64,000 bases of DNA. Origin: Thermoplasmatota archaeon. GTDB taxonomy: Archaea > Thermoplasmatota > Penumbrarchaeia > JASLWR01. Below the pieces are notes generated by a model. That model saw only the letters and a program-made list of their open reading frames with translations, searched no databases and was not told the origin of the DNA. Shown here in pieces: positions 1 to 9,800 of this stretch. Each line of letters starts with the position of its first letter. Position 1 is the stretch's first letter. The stretch is taken from the NCBI GenBank assembly GCA_030740765.1, contig JASLWR010000007.1, positions 20,638 through 84,637 on the forward strand, in the 5' to 3' direction. Position numbers and translations under genes: made by a program.

Positions 1-2086
1 CACCCCGCCTAGCAGCGTCCAACAGGGAATCGAGATACTTGTTTGAGATATATTTAGAACCCTCTTTCCAGTAATCGTTCACGCTATGCTGCTGAACCCA
101 TATGGTTTTTTTTGCTCCCTCTATCAGGGGAATTATCGCCTGGAAATCGCCAGTGTGATCTGGGCAGAGTACCGGGCTTACGGAGATATCCCCGGTGAAT
201 TCCTGGTTTTTGAAAACTTTTTCGTATTTCCCATCTGTTGGTTTCTGGCTTTTGGGATCGAAAGCGGCAGAGGGGCCACCGTAGGTGTCATGCCCGGGGG
301 TGAATGGGAACGAATCCGGGCTTGTGGGTGAAAAATCGTATGAAAAGACCTTCCCGAAGTATTCCCCCACCTCTGCCGAATCCACAACGACGCACCATCC
401 CCTGTTCCCCTTGGTACCGTAATAGGGTATGGCGATCTCCCGGAAGTTCTCTGAAGTGATGAACGTTTTATTGCCGTCTACCACCATGAACTTTGAGTGA
501 ACATTGGTGAACCTCTCCGATATCCCGGCGTCGGAGTCCGTGATGATATATCGTACCTCACCACCTTTTTCGGTAATAAGTTCCATGATGTATTTTTCCA
601 TATCGGGAACGCCACCAACAGGAGCACCCTCCAGAAGAATCTTGATCTCAACATTTCTTTCCAGCGCCGCCATTAGTTTCTCAGCTATCTTGAAATTATC
701 AAGAATATATACCTCTATTTGGATTCTCTCAGTTGCGTTTTCTATCAGCCCGGCCAACAGCCAAAAGCTGGAATCCGGCGAAACACCGCAAGTGACGGAA
801 TCGATGTTCTGGAAAGTTTCATAGTCGAATTCCTTAAGATCGATATCAGTGTTTATCTCCCCGCTTATGGTCCAGTCCGCCTTTGAATCCGTGTCATTAA
901 ACTCAGATCGAACAAGCTCGTTATTAGTGCCCATAACCGAGACATTCACGCAATCCTCGCTGGTATTTCCGTTCCAGACTTTTCTGGAAATTAAAAACTC
1001 GAGGTCGGATATTTCACCGGAACTGAGCTTTCCGTCAGTGCACCAAGCTACAGCGTCCAGAACGGCGAGTCCATTGAACAGCACTGCTGCATCCGTGGTA
1101 CCCGTAGGGGAATTCTTCTGATCGGTAAATAGTTCCCTGACACCGTTCTGGTTGAAATCACCGGTGGCGTCCGTCTCATTGGTCCCAGTTCCGAAAATTA
1201 GCTTGAGTTCATCATCCTGGGCGAGGGTAACGGGCTCCGTGGCGAGAAAGACTGGCGCGCGATCAAGATCGGAGATGGATAGACAAGAAACATCGCCACC
1301 TCCCCTGACCACCTTTATTGTGAATGCTTTGGGGGATCCGGAAATGTATGCCCCGATCAGGATTACCTCTCCGGTGAAATTGAAAAACTTATTTGAGGCC
1401 CCTGGAGAACTATTTGTCTCCACGTACCAATCGCTGGCATTATCGGAGTCGTCCTTGCCCTCCTTTCTCGCTAAGCTTATCCCCTTGTCGATATCAGCCG
1501 AGTAAACCATGTCGGATGCAGAGTTCGAAGGCCACATACCAAGGTCCACCAGATTCTGGGCGTCAGTAGCTTCGCTTGCGGTGATATCCCCCTTGCTCCA
1601 GCATACTGCGTCCACCATCACTGAATAATCGAGAGCAGTATAGAGGGCCGCCTGTTCGTGGGTTCTCGAGAGCTCAGATCCGCCAATGTACATGTCGACA
1701 TATCCATTACCATTGCTATCTCCCGTTATATCGGTTTCGTCAGCTACGCTGCCGTTGTAATGGACAACCAGGCGTTCTCCGGCGTTCACCGTAACGGTGG
1801 AATTCGCAAAGCTCTCATCATCGTCGAGGCTGTCGAAGCTTGAGAGCACGTAGGGCGAGATATCCCCGCTGCCCTCCACAACAAGAAGTTCGATCCAATC
1901 CTCCCCCTGGAAACCGCTCCCATGCGGGGCAAGTTCGCTGATAACTACTTCCAAACCCGATCTTGTTTCAATATTGTCCGAATATCCAGTCAGTGGTAGC
2001 GATATTATTCCAGGGATGATCAACGATACGACGATGGCCAAAGCTGTGAAACCCTTTGCATTAATATAATTCCCTTTAGTGACCAT
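1..2086 (-). CDS. Secreted lamin-tail-domain (LTD)-like + phospholipase D-family protein, 3' end truncated by window edge
   Basis: Manual minus-strand translation from ATG at 2086 stays open to base 1 (not in the ORF track because there is no in-window stop). N-term signal-like MVTKGNYINAKGFTALAIVVSLIIPGIISLPLTGYS; LTD-like ISELAPHGSGFQGEDWIELLV; HKD motif VHSKFMVVDGNKTFITSENFRE (HxKx4D). Confidence 0.8.
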   Translation of the reverse strand, partial: MVTKGNYINAKGFTALAIVVSLIIPGIISLPLTGYSDNIETRSGLEVVISELAPHGSGFQGEDWIELLVVEGSGDISPYVLSSFDSLDDDESFANSTVTVNAGERLVVHYNGSVADETDITGDSNGNGYVDMYIGGSELSRTHEQAALYTALDYSVMVDAVCWSKGDITASEATDAQNLVDLGMWPSNSASDMVYSADIDKGISLARKEGKDDSDNASDWYVETNSSPGASNKFFNFTGEVILIGAYISGSPKAFTIKVVRGGGDVSCLSISDLDRAPVFLATEPVTLAQDDELKLIFGTGTNETDATGDFNQNGVRELFTDQKNSPTGTTDAAVLFNGLAVLDAVAWCTDGKLSSGEISDLEFLISRKVWNGNTSEDCVNVSVMGTNNELVRSEFNDTDSKADWTISGEINTDIDLKEFDYETFQNIDSVTCGVSPDSSFWLLAGLIENATERIQIEVYILDNFKIAEKLMAALERNVEIKILLEGAPVGGVPDMEKYIMELITEKGGEVRYIITDSDAGISERFTNVHSKFMVVDGNKTFITSENFREIAIPYYGTKGNRGWCVVVDSAEVGEYFGKVFSYDFSPTSPDSFPFTPGHDTYGGPSAAFDPKSQKPTDGKYEKVFKNQEFTGDISVSPVLCPDHTGDFQAIIPLIEGAKKTIWVQQHSVNDYWKEGSKYISNKYLDSLLDAARRG

Positions 2087-2089
2087 TTA

Positions 2090-3178
2090 CTACCCCCTTA
2101 CCACATCGCTTATCTCCGCCAGTGATTCTAGGGCCTCCTTTTCCTCATCCGATAGTCTATCTTCCTTTACCGTCCTCGTGATGAATTTCTTCTTGTAAAA
2201 CTTTATTCCCAGTTTCAGAAGAACCATGGGTATCACCACGATGAGCATGAAATATTCGCCGAATCCTATGAAGTAATTGATCCCGTTGTAGTTGTCAATC
2301 CCCCACATCATGAAGGTATGGGTGTAGTTGAACGCGTTGAAATTGAATATTATTATGGCAATCGCGCCCCATACGAAGGAAATGTTGGAGAAGGGGTCCG
2401 CAGCGCTCGTCATCTTCAAACCTCTTGATCTCTTCTTGGTGAAGGGGTACAGGAGATTCGAGCCGAGATTGCCCATCTGGTCCGCGAGAACGTGCGACCA
2501 GAATGCCACGATTATTATGATGCACGCGAGAATTCCTTCGTAATCCAGGCCGTAGAACAGGAGTCCCAGAGGTGCAAAGAGGAACGCGGCGGTCAGCGAA
2601 TGCCATATCTTCCTGTGCCAGGGTATGAAATCTACTCTGACCTTGTCCCCCTCGGGGACGAATTCGTAATCGTTCCCGTGCCAAATATCGATATTCGTCG
2701 CAAGGTGGTATGTGTGGTTGATGTCGCTCTTGTATTTCGCTACCGCCATGGCCTTGTCACCTTTTGGGGCGGTATCCGGTTGTTCCGCCTGACCTGTTGT
2801 AACCAGCGGTCCGATCCTTGCAATAACTTCCTTACGATCAGTATCGAACTGCACAGAATACTGCCTCCAGAGATCCTGGGTCACTTTCATGGAATGAAGC
2901 TTTATTTTTACGGATTTCCCGGTCTGGGCCGCTTCGTCGATGGCTTTCACTATGGTATCGGCAACCACCCGGGGATTCAGCTCCTTGTGGCCTGGTGTAA
3001 CCTCGTAATCGTGTACAATCAGGTATCTTGCAAAACGGAAATCCATGAAATCCGGGAGTATACCGAAGATACCGCCCAGCAGAATTATCCAGGACTTGTC
3101 TATAAGGGTCATTTGAACTGCGTCAATGAAGAATGTCGCCACGGCCACGCCAACTATGTAATGTGTCAAACCTTTCAC
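2090..3178 (-). CDS. DUF457/YdjM-like membrane-bound metal-dependent hydrolase family protein
   Basis: Multi-TM protein with GGIFGILPDFMDF, WHRKIWHSLTAAF and WSHVLADQ motifs. The likely start is GTG at 3178, overlapping the upstream TAG stop (MKGLTHYIVGVAV...), not the 3340 start in the ORF track. Confidence 0.6.
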   Translation of the reverse strand: MKGLTHYIVGVAVATFFIDAVQMTLIDKSWIILLGGIFGILPDFMDFRFARYLIVHDYEVTPGHKELNPRVVADTIVKAIDEAAQTGKSVKIKLHSMKVTQDLWRQYSVQFDTDRKEVIARIGPLVTTGQAEQPDTAPKGDKAMAVAKYKSDINHTYHLATNIDIWHGNDYEFVPEGDKVRVDFIPWHRKIWHSLTAAFLFAPLGLLFYGLDYEGILACIIIIVAFWSHVLADQMGNLGSNLLYPFTKKRSRGLKMTSAADPFSNISFVWGAIAIIIFNFNAFNYTHTFMMWGIDNYNGINYFIGFGEYFMLIVVIPMVLLKLGIKFYKKKFITRTVKEDRLSDEEKEALESLAEISDVVRG

Positions 3179-4521
3179 TATATCAACCCCAGGAATTTTG
3201 CAACGGTGCCGCCTGCTCCCGACATATTCAGGAACATGGGGGTCAGGAGGACTGCGAGAAGGTTCATTCTCCGTGTTTGGAACAGTACGGGTAAGAGGCC
3301 CAATCCGGAAGCTACGGTAAGGACTATCAGACCCTGCCATGATGTGAACAGGGCCACGATTGCAATAAGCACAACGATACTGATCATTGATATTATCCTG
3401 AAATCGAGTTTTCTCAAGAATTTGCCTGCCAATCTTGACAAACCCAATATTAGTAAGAATGAGAAGAATGCAGCGAAACAGAGGGCGGAAACGACCATAT
3501 AGTAATCCGCCGAACTCTTGGGCGTGTAACCGAACAGGTCTATGAACATGGATACGCCGCCTCTCCTCAGATGTACGTCGGGGTGCAGCAGAAGCGTGGC
3601 CGCGCCAACGTAATAAACTATCCTGTTGACGTTCATTGACATGAGGAAATTCGTTTCACCCCCTTGGGCGGTGGCATGACCCGCCATATAACCGGCTGGG
3701 CCGGGGGTTACTCCCGGTGTAACAGCGCCGTACATGCCCCCTGCCGCACCTGATACGCCGCTCTGGATTATGTGGTGCGCCCTTATATGGACGCTTTTGG
3801 ACACGAACTGCGGAGGAATGTTTGTCTTTGATATAACATTGGTTATCATGGAGGGGATTGCAAAGAGACCAATGAAGATAGGCGCAAGACTCTGGAAAGC
3901 GTTGGATGCCGGGATGAGCGGTTTATTGAAGTTGATTATACCAAGGATGGAGGCCAGAAAGAACACAAGATAACCCCACGTCAGCGTGGACCACCCGTCC
4001 CTCATCCGCTGCCATTTGGTCTGCCCTTGACCGAAGTCCTTCGGCCATTCGGACATGAGGATGAAGCAGATAACTATGCCGGTAAGGAAGAACATGGCGT
4101 CCTTGAACACATCATAGAATATTTTAATGATGAATCCTCCCAGCGGGAGACCCACTACAACTATGAGAACCCCAACAAGCGAGCCCACAGCCCCCAGCAC
4201 GGCGGCGGCATGGCCCTTTCCTTTCATCATGTACTTCTGGGAAGGCATCATAAAGAACATGGTGGAGTCGTCGGGCGCCTGAAAATACAGAGTACTGATG
4301 GATGAAAAGGTCATAATATAGCCTAACATCAATCCCACAATGATTGAAGCTAGAAAGATCGGGTTGATGGCCTCCACTGTAGCCATGGAAAATATCATCA
4401 TGAATCCGAGAAGGTTGTAAACGTGCATGCCCGGAAATATCATTGTGATAAGACCTCCTGCAACGGCAGCGATAGTGGTTATAGCGATTGTGATAAGCAT
4501 AAGGTCAATAGATATCTGCAC
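3178..4521 (-). CDS. TctA/DUF112-like permease (tripartite tricarboxylate transporter permease family)
   Basis: 447-aa multi-TM protein; PGMHVYNLLG..., FQAPDDSTMFFMMP, GAVTPGVTPGPAGYMAGHATA. Confidence 0.65.
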   Translation of the reverse strand: MQISIDLMLITIAITTIAAVAGGLITMIFPGMHVYNLLGFMMIFSMATVEAINPIFLASIIVGLMLGYIMTFSSISTLYFQAPDDSTMFFMMPSQKYMMKGKGHAAAVLGAVGSLVGVLIVVVGLPLGGFIIKIFYDVFKDAMFFLTGIVICFILMSEWPKDFGQGQTKWQRMRDGWSTLTWGYLVFFLASILGIINFNKPLIPASNAFQSLAPIFIGLFAIPSMITNVISKTNIPPQFVSKSVHIRAHHIIQSGVSGAAGGMYGAVTPGVTPGPAGYMAGHATAQGGETNFLMSMNVNRIVYYVGAATLLLHPDVHLRRGGVSMFIDLFGYTPKSSADYYMVVSALCFAAFFSFLLILGLSRLAGKFLRKLDFRIISMISIVVLIAIVALFTSWQGLIVLTVASGLGLLPVLFQTRRMNLLAVLLTPMFLNMSGAGGTVAKFLGLI

Positions 4522-5847
4522 TTAAACCACCTCCCTGATGTAATGGTAATCCTTTGAAATCTTTATTTCCCAAGTTGTTCCGAAAACTATGAACTGACCT
4601 TCCACTTCCACGGAGGTCCCCAAAGCAAAATCATCCAGCTTATCATAACTATATACTAATAATTCATCCTGGCCGCCCGGGTCCTTTATTTTTAAATCCG
4701 ATCCGTTCTTCGATATCCTGACGTTTTCCAGGTGAATTGAGGCTCCTTCGAACATGTTCTTGTTCGCCAGGAGCATGTCTACACCGAAATTCTCTCCTTC
4801 TTTGATAATTTCCAGACACTTTTTATCACCGCTGGTGGTCTTCACCTTGTACTTGTCTCCGAGATAGGTAGGGATAAGCTCCCATTTATCATATTCCGGG
4901 CCGTAAGAACTGGTATAATAAATCAATGCTCCCCTGATGGTCACCTCCGATAGAGGTTTGAGATTGATGATCGGATCCTCCTCGGAATAAAGTTCGATCC
5001 CGGAAAGCTCTACTAAGCTCTTGGGTATGTAGACCAGCAATTTGTCGTTAGTATCGGGATCCTTCAGATTGAATTGGTAGGCTGTGGAGTAATTTGTCAA
5101 TCCCGAGGCAACGATACCCGTTACCCGTACTTTCTTTCCGAGCTCAAAGGCGTCTTGCTTTTGTCCGTCCACCTGGGAAACGGATAACTTATCGTGGTTG
5201 GGTCGCTCAATCTGGAGGTTATCCTCGTACATCACTTCAACCCGTTTGAACGCATCTTCCTTCCCCATAATTTCCGTATCCCTTTCCAGATATAGTTTCA
5301 GACCTTCTTCTGATATTGTAATATTCTCCCAATCTCCAGAGGATACAGACTCGATGAAGAGAACCCGCCCAGTGACCTCGATGGTATCGCCAACAGATGG
5401 TATTTTTCCATTTTCTATCAGTTCTTCGGTTACCCTGCTGTTGCAGAGAACCTGGATTATTCCAGTGGTGTCGTTAATGTCGAATTTCATTTCACCGTAT
5501 TCTTGGTAAGGATAAACGTCATAATCGGGGGCCTCCACCACCTTTCCCTTAAAGGTCAGGATGGAGAAATTGTCATTTGTATCCATATCCTCCACATTCG
5601 TGATTCCGCTTGGCCCGTATGCGGCTATCAGGAAGAATACAACGCCTATTACGACAAATATTAGCGAGCCCTTTACAAGAGTAGATTCTTTAACACGGTA
5701 GCTGAACTGGGCAGTACACTCGGGACAGACACGGCGTTCTTTATCCACGTGTTTGCCGCACGCGGGACACTGTTTCTTGCCTGCTACCAGCATTTCACCC
5801 TCCGAGCGGAACTTTTTTTCAAGTTCTCTAGCCTTCTCCTCCATCAA
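4522..5847 (-). CDS. Zn-ribbon / single-TM / multiple OB-fold membrane protein
   Basis: CPACGKHVDKERRVCPEC, then a TM helix, then about three OB-like units (GKVVEAPDY...FDINDTTGIIQVLC...GDTIEVTGRV; GKKVRVTGIVAS; GTSVEVEGQFIVF). Confidence 0.6.
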   Translation of the reverse strand: MMEEKARELEKKFRSEGEMLVAGKKQCPACGKHVDKERRVCPECTAQFSYRVKESTLVKGSLIFVVIGVVFFLIAAYGPSGITNVEDMDTNDNFSILTFKGKVVEAPDYDVYPYQEYGEMKFDINDTTGIIQVLCNSRVTEELIENGKIPSVGDTIEVTGRVLFIESVSSGDWENITISEEGLKLYLERDTEIMGKEDAFKRVEVMYEDNLQIERPNHDKLSVSQVDGQKQDAFELGKKVRVTGIVASGLTNYSTAYQFNLKDPDTNDKLLVYIPKSLVELSGIELYSEEDPIINLKPLSEVTIRGALIYYTSSYGPEYDKWELIPTYLGDKYKVKTTSGDKKCLEIIKEGENFGVDMLLANKNMFEGASIHLENVRISKNGSDLKIKDPGGQDELLVYSYDKLDDFALGTSVEVEGQFIVFGTTWEIKISKDYHYIREVV

Positions 5848-6797
5848 TCCACCTCCAGATGTACATCATCCAGTCTCTGTGGCACGATAACCCAGTTACC
5901 CTTCTCTCCCGTTGAAAAGTTAGGGGTATACTTGTCCCAGATGAGATGTCCGGTAACTGTAACCAGTTTTGGCTCAGGTCTGCCGTACATTATTGAATAT
6001 TCTCCATCCTCTACTTCTTCGTCATACCTGTAATAGGGGGAAAAGATCGATTGAGGAACGTGTATGATGGCATAGTTGTCGTTCTCGTCCTTGATCACGA
6101 GTTTCATATTGCCGACCTTGTCTTCGAAATCGATATTCAGGCTTTCTACTTGAATTCCACTTCCAACGTAGAGACCCGATACCTTTACCATCTTTCCGAA
6201 AGAATAAGCATTTTCATCAGGCTCCTCGTAAATGTCCGCGATGGTCACGGTAATATCAGGATCCGGTCTCTCGATTTCGAGAGCGGTCCAATCCTGTAGC
6301 ATAAGAGACATATCATAACCACGGAAATTGACAGGCCCCGAAATGGTTATTTTGTCACCTTTAACAGGTATCATCTTTTCCTTCACGAGATTTTTAGCCA
6401 CCTCCTGGTATGCCTTCACCTCCATTATACCAGTTCCATCATCGAAGCGGAAACTCAAGGTTCCGGGAAGTGTTTCTCCCTCGGCTCCGAATGAAATGTA
6501 GTAATGGGAATCTTCCACTACAGTACCATTGAACTCGAGGTAGGCATAATTCTGGCGCTTGGTAAGATCCTCTATATCCCACTTTTCCCGATCTTTCATG
6601 TTGGCCCATACAAGTAGGAAGGCGATACCCACAACGGCCACAACAACGCTGATGGCCTTGAAGGTCCTGATATCCAGGCGGTTCTTTACTTTCGTCCTGC
6701 AGTAAGGGCATACTTTGAACGGGCCCATGAACTGGCCGCAGTTCGGGCAGTTCAGGCCAGATTCGGTCTTGCTATAGACCTTTTTATTATCTTTCAT
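5844..6797 (-). CDS. Zn-ribbon / single-TM / OB-fold membrane protein (paralog of 4522-5847)
   Basis: CPNCGQFMGPFKVCPYC, TM helix, OB-like FNGTVVEDSHY...FRFDDGTGIMEVKAYQ...GDKITISGPV; overlaps the downstream gene by 4 nt. Confidence 0.6.
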   Translation of the reverse strand: MKDNKKVYSKTESGLNCPNCGQFMGPFKVCPYCRTKVKNRLDIRTFKAISVVVAVVGIAFLLVWANMKDREKWDIEDLTKRQNYAYLEFNGTVVEDSHYYISFGAEGETLPGTLSFRFDDGTGIMEVKAYQEVAKNLVKEKMIPVKGDKITISGPVNFRGYDMSLMLQDWTALEIERPDPDITVTIADIYEEPDENAYSFGKMVKVSGLYVGSGIQVESLNIDFEDKVGNMKLVIKDENDNYAIIHVPQSIFSPYYRYDEEVEDGEYSIMYGRPEPKLVTVTGHLIWDKYTPNFSTGEKGNWVIVPQRLDDVHLEVD

Positions 6798-6861
6798 ATG
6801 TTTCCCCCAATTGACAATAAAAAAATATATCTATCATTTGATTCTATAGGAGTTGGAATTA

Positions 6862-9800
6862 TTATCGCTGCGCAGTCTGCAACTGCTGGAGCTGTTGGGT
6901 CAGTGGACCAAGCTGCTGTTGTACGGTTTGATACTGCTGCATTAGGGCCTGCTGCTGCCCCGGATCCCTGGCCTGCTGAAGCTGCTGCTGAATGGCGGCT
7001 CCCTGTTGCTGTAGGGTTTGGTATTGCTGGGCCACAGCGGCATATTGTGCCTGTGTATTGGCTGCGGGAGCTTGCGGGGGCTGCTGCTGGGCCGGCACTG
7101 GTGGTTGAGCTTGTGGTTGGGCTGGAGATGCCGGTGTTCCCGCTGCCTGTTGTTGTGCCGCCTCCGCTTGCTGCTTTAAAGCCATGGCCTGCTGATGAAG
7201 TGTCTGATACTGTGAACTGAGGACCTGCTGTTGGCCGGGGTCCTGTGTCTGTGAAAGTTGATTCTGGATTGCTGCCTGTTGTGCCTGTATTGCCTGCAGC
7301 TGCTGGAGTATCTGCCTCATTTTGGCCTCTGTCTCGGGGGATGGTGCCGCTACAGGGGTAGGAGGGGGTGTTTCATCAGGGGGAGGCGCAGTGGGTTGGG
7401 CCTGTGCCCCCTGATGCAAAGCAGCTGCCTGTACTTTCAGGGCTTCCATCTGTGTCTGTACCGATTGAAGCTGCTGTGTCAACGCCTGCTGCTGCGCAGG
7501 GTCCGCAGTCTGCCGCATCTGGTTCTGAATCGCCATCTGTTGTTGAGCCAGTACTTGGAGCTGCTGGAGTATCTGCCTTGCCTTTTCCTCAACGTTGGAA
7601 GGCGCCGCCGGTTCGGGCGTTGGAACCGCAGCCGCCTCTATGGGAGCCGCACCCTGTTGCTGGAGTAGTTGGGCCTGCTGCTGCAATGTTTGCTGCTGCT
7701 GCGATACGGTTTGGTACTGCTGGTTCAAGGTTTGCTGCATTTGGGGGTCCGCAGTCTGCCGCATCTGGTTCTGAATTGCCATTTTCTGTTGACCCAGGAC
7801 TTGAAGTTGTTGGAGGATCTGTGCCAGTTTTGCTTCCACCTCTGGAGAAACTGCTGATTTTGCCTCCGGGAGAGCTTTTTGCTGTGACTGTTGTTGAAGC
7901 CTTTGAGCTTCCTGCTGCAGAGCCTGTTGCTGTTGGGCAAGTACCTGGGCCTGTTGGTTCAATATCCTCTGCTGTCCGGGATCGGGATTTTGCCTGATCT
8001 GGTTCTGCACCGCAACTTGCTGTTGTTGGAGTACTCGGAGCTGTTGTAATATCTGCTGCAATCTCGCCTGCACTTCCGGTGACATCTGTGGTTGTTCCGG
8101 AGTTTTCTCTTCGGTATCCGCTTCTTCCTTGTCGAGAAACCCAAGACCGCCTACGCGTTTCTTATCTCGTTTCATGCCTTCTTTTAGCTGGTCCTTGATA
8201 TCGCTGGGTACGTCCATTACCTCTATCTTTTCGGCTTCTTCCGGTGGCGGGGCCGCTTCTTCCTCTTCATCCTCATCGGGAAGATGTTTTCTCAATCCTA
8301 TGATCAACTGCTGAATATCATCAAGCTGCTGTTCAAGTGCCTTCTGTCTGCGGCTGTCTGTAGTTGACCTCAATGAATCCAGAATGTCCATACGACGATT
8401 TTTCAGCAGCTCTATCTGTTCCCTGGCTTTCTTTGCCTCTTCTTTGAAGAGTGTTTTTTCTTCTTCCTTGTCGGGGTAAGCGCTTTTTATTCCCTCTGGT
8501 TCCTTTTTTTCATCCATATCCTCGATATTCTTCATGAAATCATCCAGCGATGGAGGGCCCCCGTACCTCTGAGGTTCCAGCGAGAAATCGTCTTCCAGTG
8601 ATTTCATGGAATACGGCCCGGTAAGCTCTTTTTCCTCTTCTTTTTCTTCTTCTTTCTGAACACCGTAACGGCTTGTTCCCATGGTGAAATCGTCCTCAGT
8701 TGAGAGGTCGGTATAGCGGCCTTGGGCCTTTCTCTCAAACTTCTCCTCGTCTTCATCCGCTTCCTCCTCCACTTCCTCCTTTTCTTCCTTTATATCAACA
8801 CCCATTTCCTTTTTCCGTTTTCTACGGATCTGTTCCAGGACGTCTAGATCATCGTCTTCCTCCTCATCCTCCTCGTAATAGTCATCATCATAATAATCCC
8901 CTCCACCCATGTTCTTTATAACAAAGATCACCACAATCAACACAATAACCAACACCACGACAAGTACAATATAGAAAACATCCACGCCTCCCTTTCCCCT
9001 GGGATCGGCTCCGATCTTCCCCCAACCTAAGGCCCCTTTATCTATATCAAAAGCCTTTTCTTCGAGGGTGATAGTATCCAAGACCATTGGGCTCTTCAAA
9101 CCGTTATCGTCACGGTACCATACATGAACGCTTTTCTCACCCAGTCCTTTTTCCAAGGTCCAGTTCTTCATTGTAACGTATTTTTCCCATATCGCCCCGG
9201 CCTTGGGACCCGTGGGATCATTGCTGATGATCATCTCGTGAACATCAGGGTAAGTGCCGCCAGCAGAAAGGATTAATTCTACATTTGGATCATCCGTGGT
9301 AAGGTTGTTGTTGTTTATGGCAATGGTCCCCCATGGAGCGTCCGAATTGACATTGACAAGGAACGGCTCGGAAAACTCGCTCCATTGTTCATGTTCGTCC
9401 TTTGTACGAACCCGCCAGTAATACGCTCCGTCATTAATGTTTTCCGCGAAGGTATGTGATTTCTTGACACTCGTAACGGTCTCCTCCCGTTCAATGGTTT
9501 CGAATGTATTGCTTTTGGCTATCTCTACCTCGAATGCCGTCTGTCCGTCACTATCATTTGGGTCATTGAATGTCCATTTAAAATTCACTTTTGGGTCATT
9601 GGTCCAGACGTTATTTGTAGGTGAACCAGGAAGGGGGCTCTCAACGACGTTCTTCAGTACTTTCAAATTGGACAGGGTGGGTGTTTGTGCCTGATTTTGA
9701 GTACTCAATGATATCTTGTATGAGAGTTCATTCACCGGTTCCTCGAAATCGATCCACTCGTTCAGATTAGCTTCCTTCCAGTTCGCTCCGTTCTCAGTAG

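Noticed and set aside
504-1505. Plus-strand ORFs 504-824, 849-1121, 1152-1505
   Set aside because: Antisense to the continuous minus-strand LTD/PLD coding frame; no recognisable domains.
2492-3502. 336-aa plus-strand ORF
   Set aside because: Lies antisense to two genes with clear TM/permease signatures; the translation lacks family features.
6798-7997. Plus-strand Ala/Pro/Leu-rich ORFs 6798-7220, 7258-7668, 7368-7997
   Set aside because: Antisense shadows of the Gln-rich repeat (CAG/CTG-type codons).
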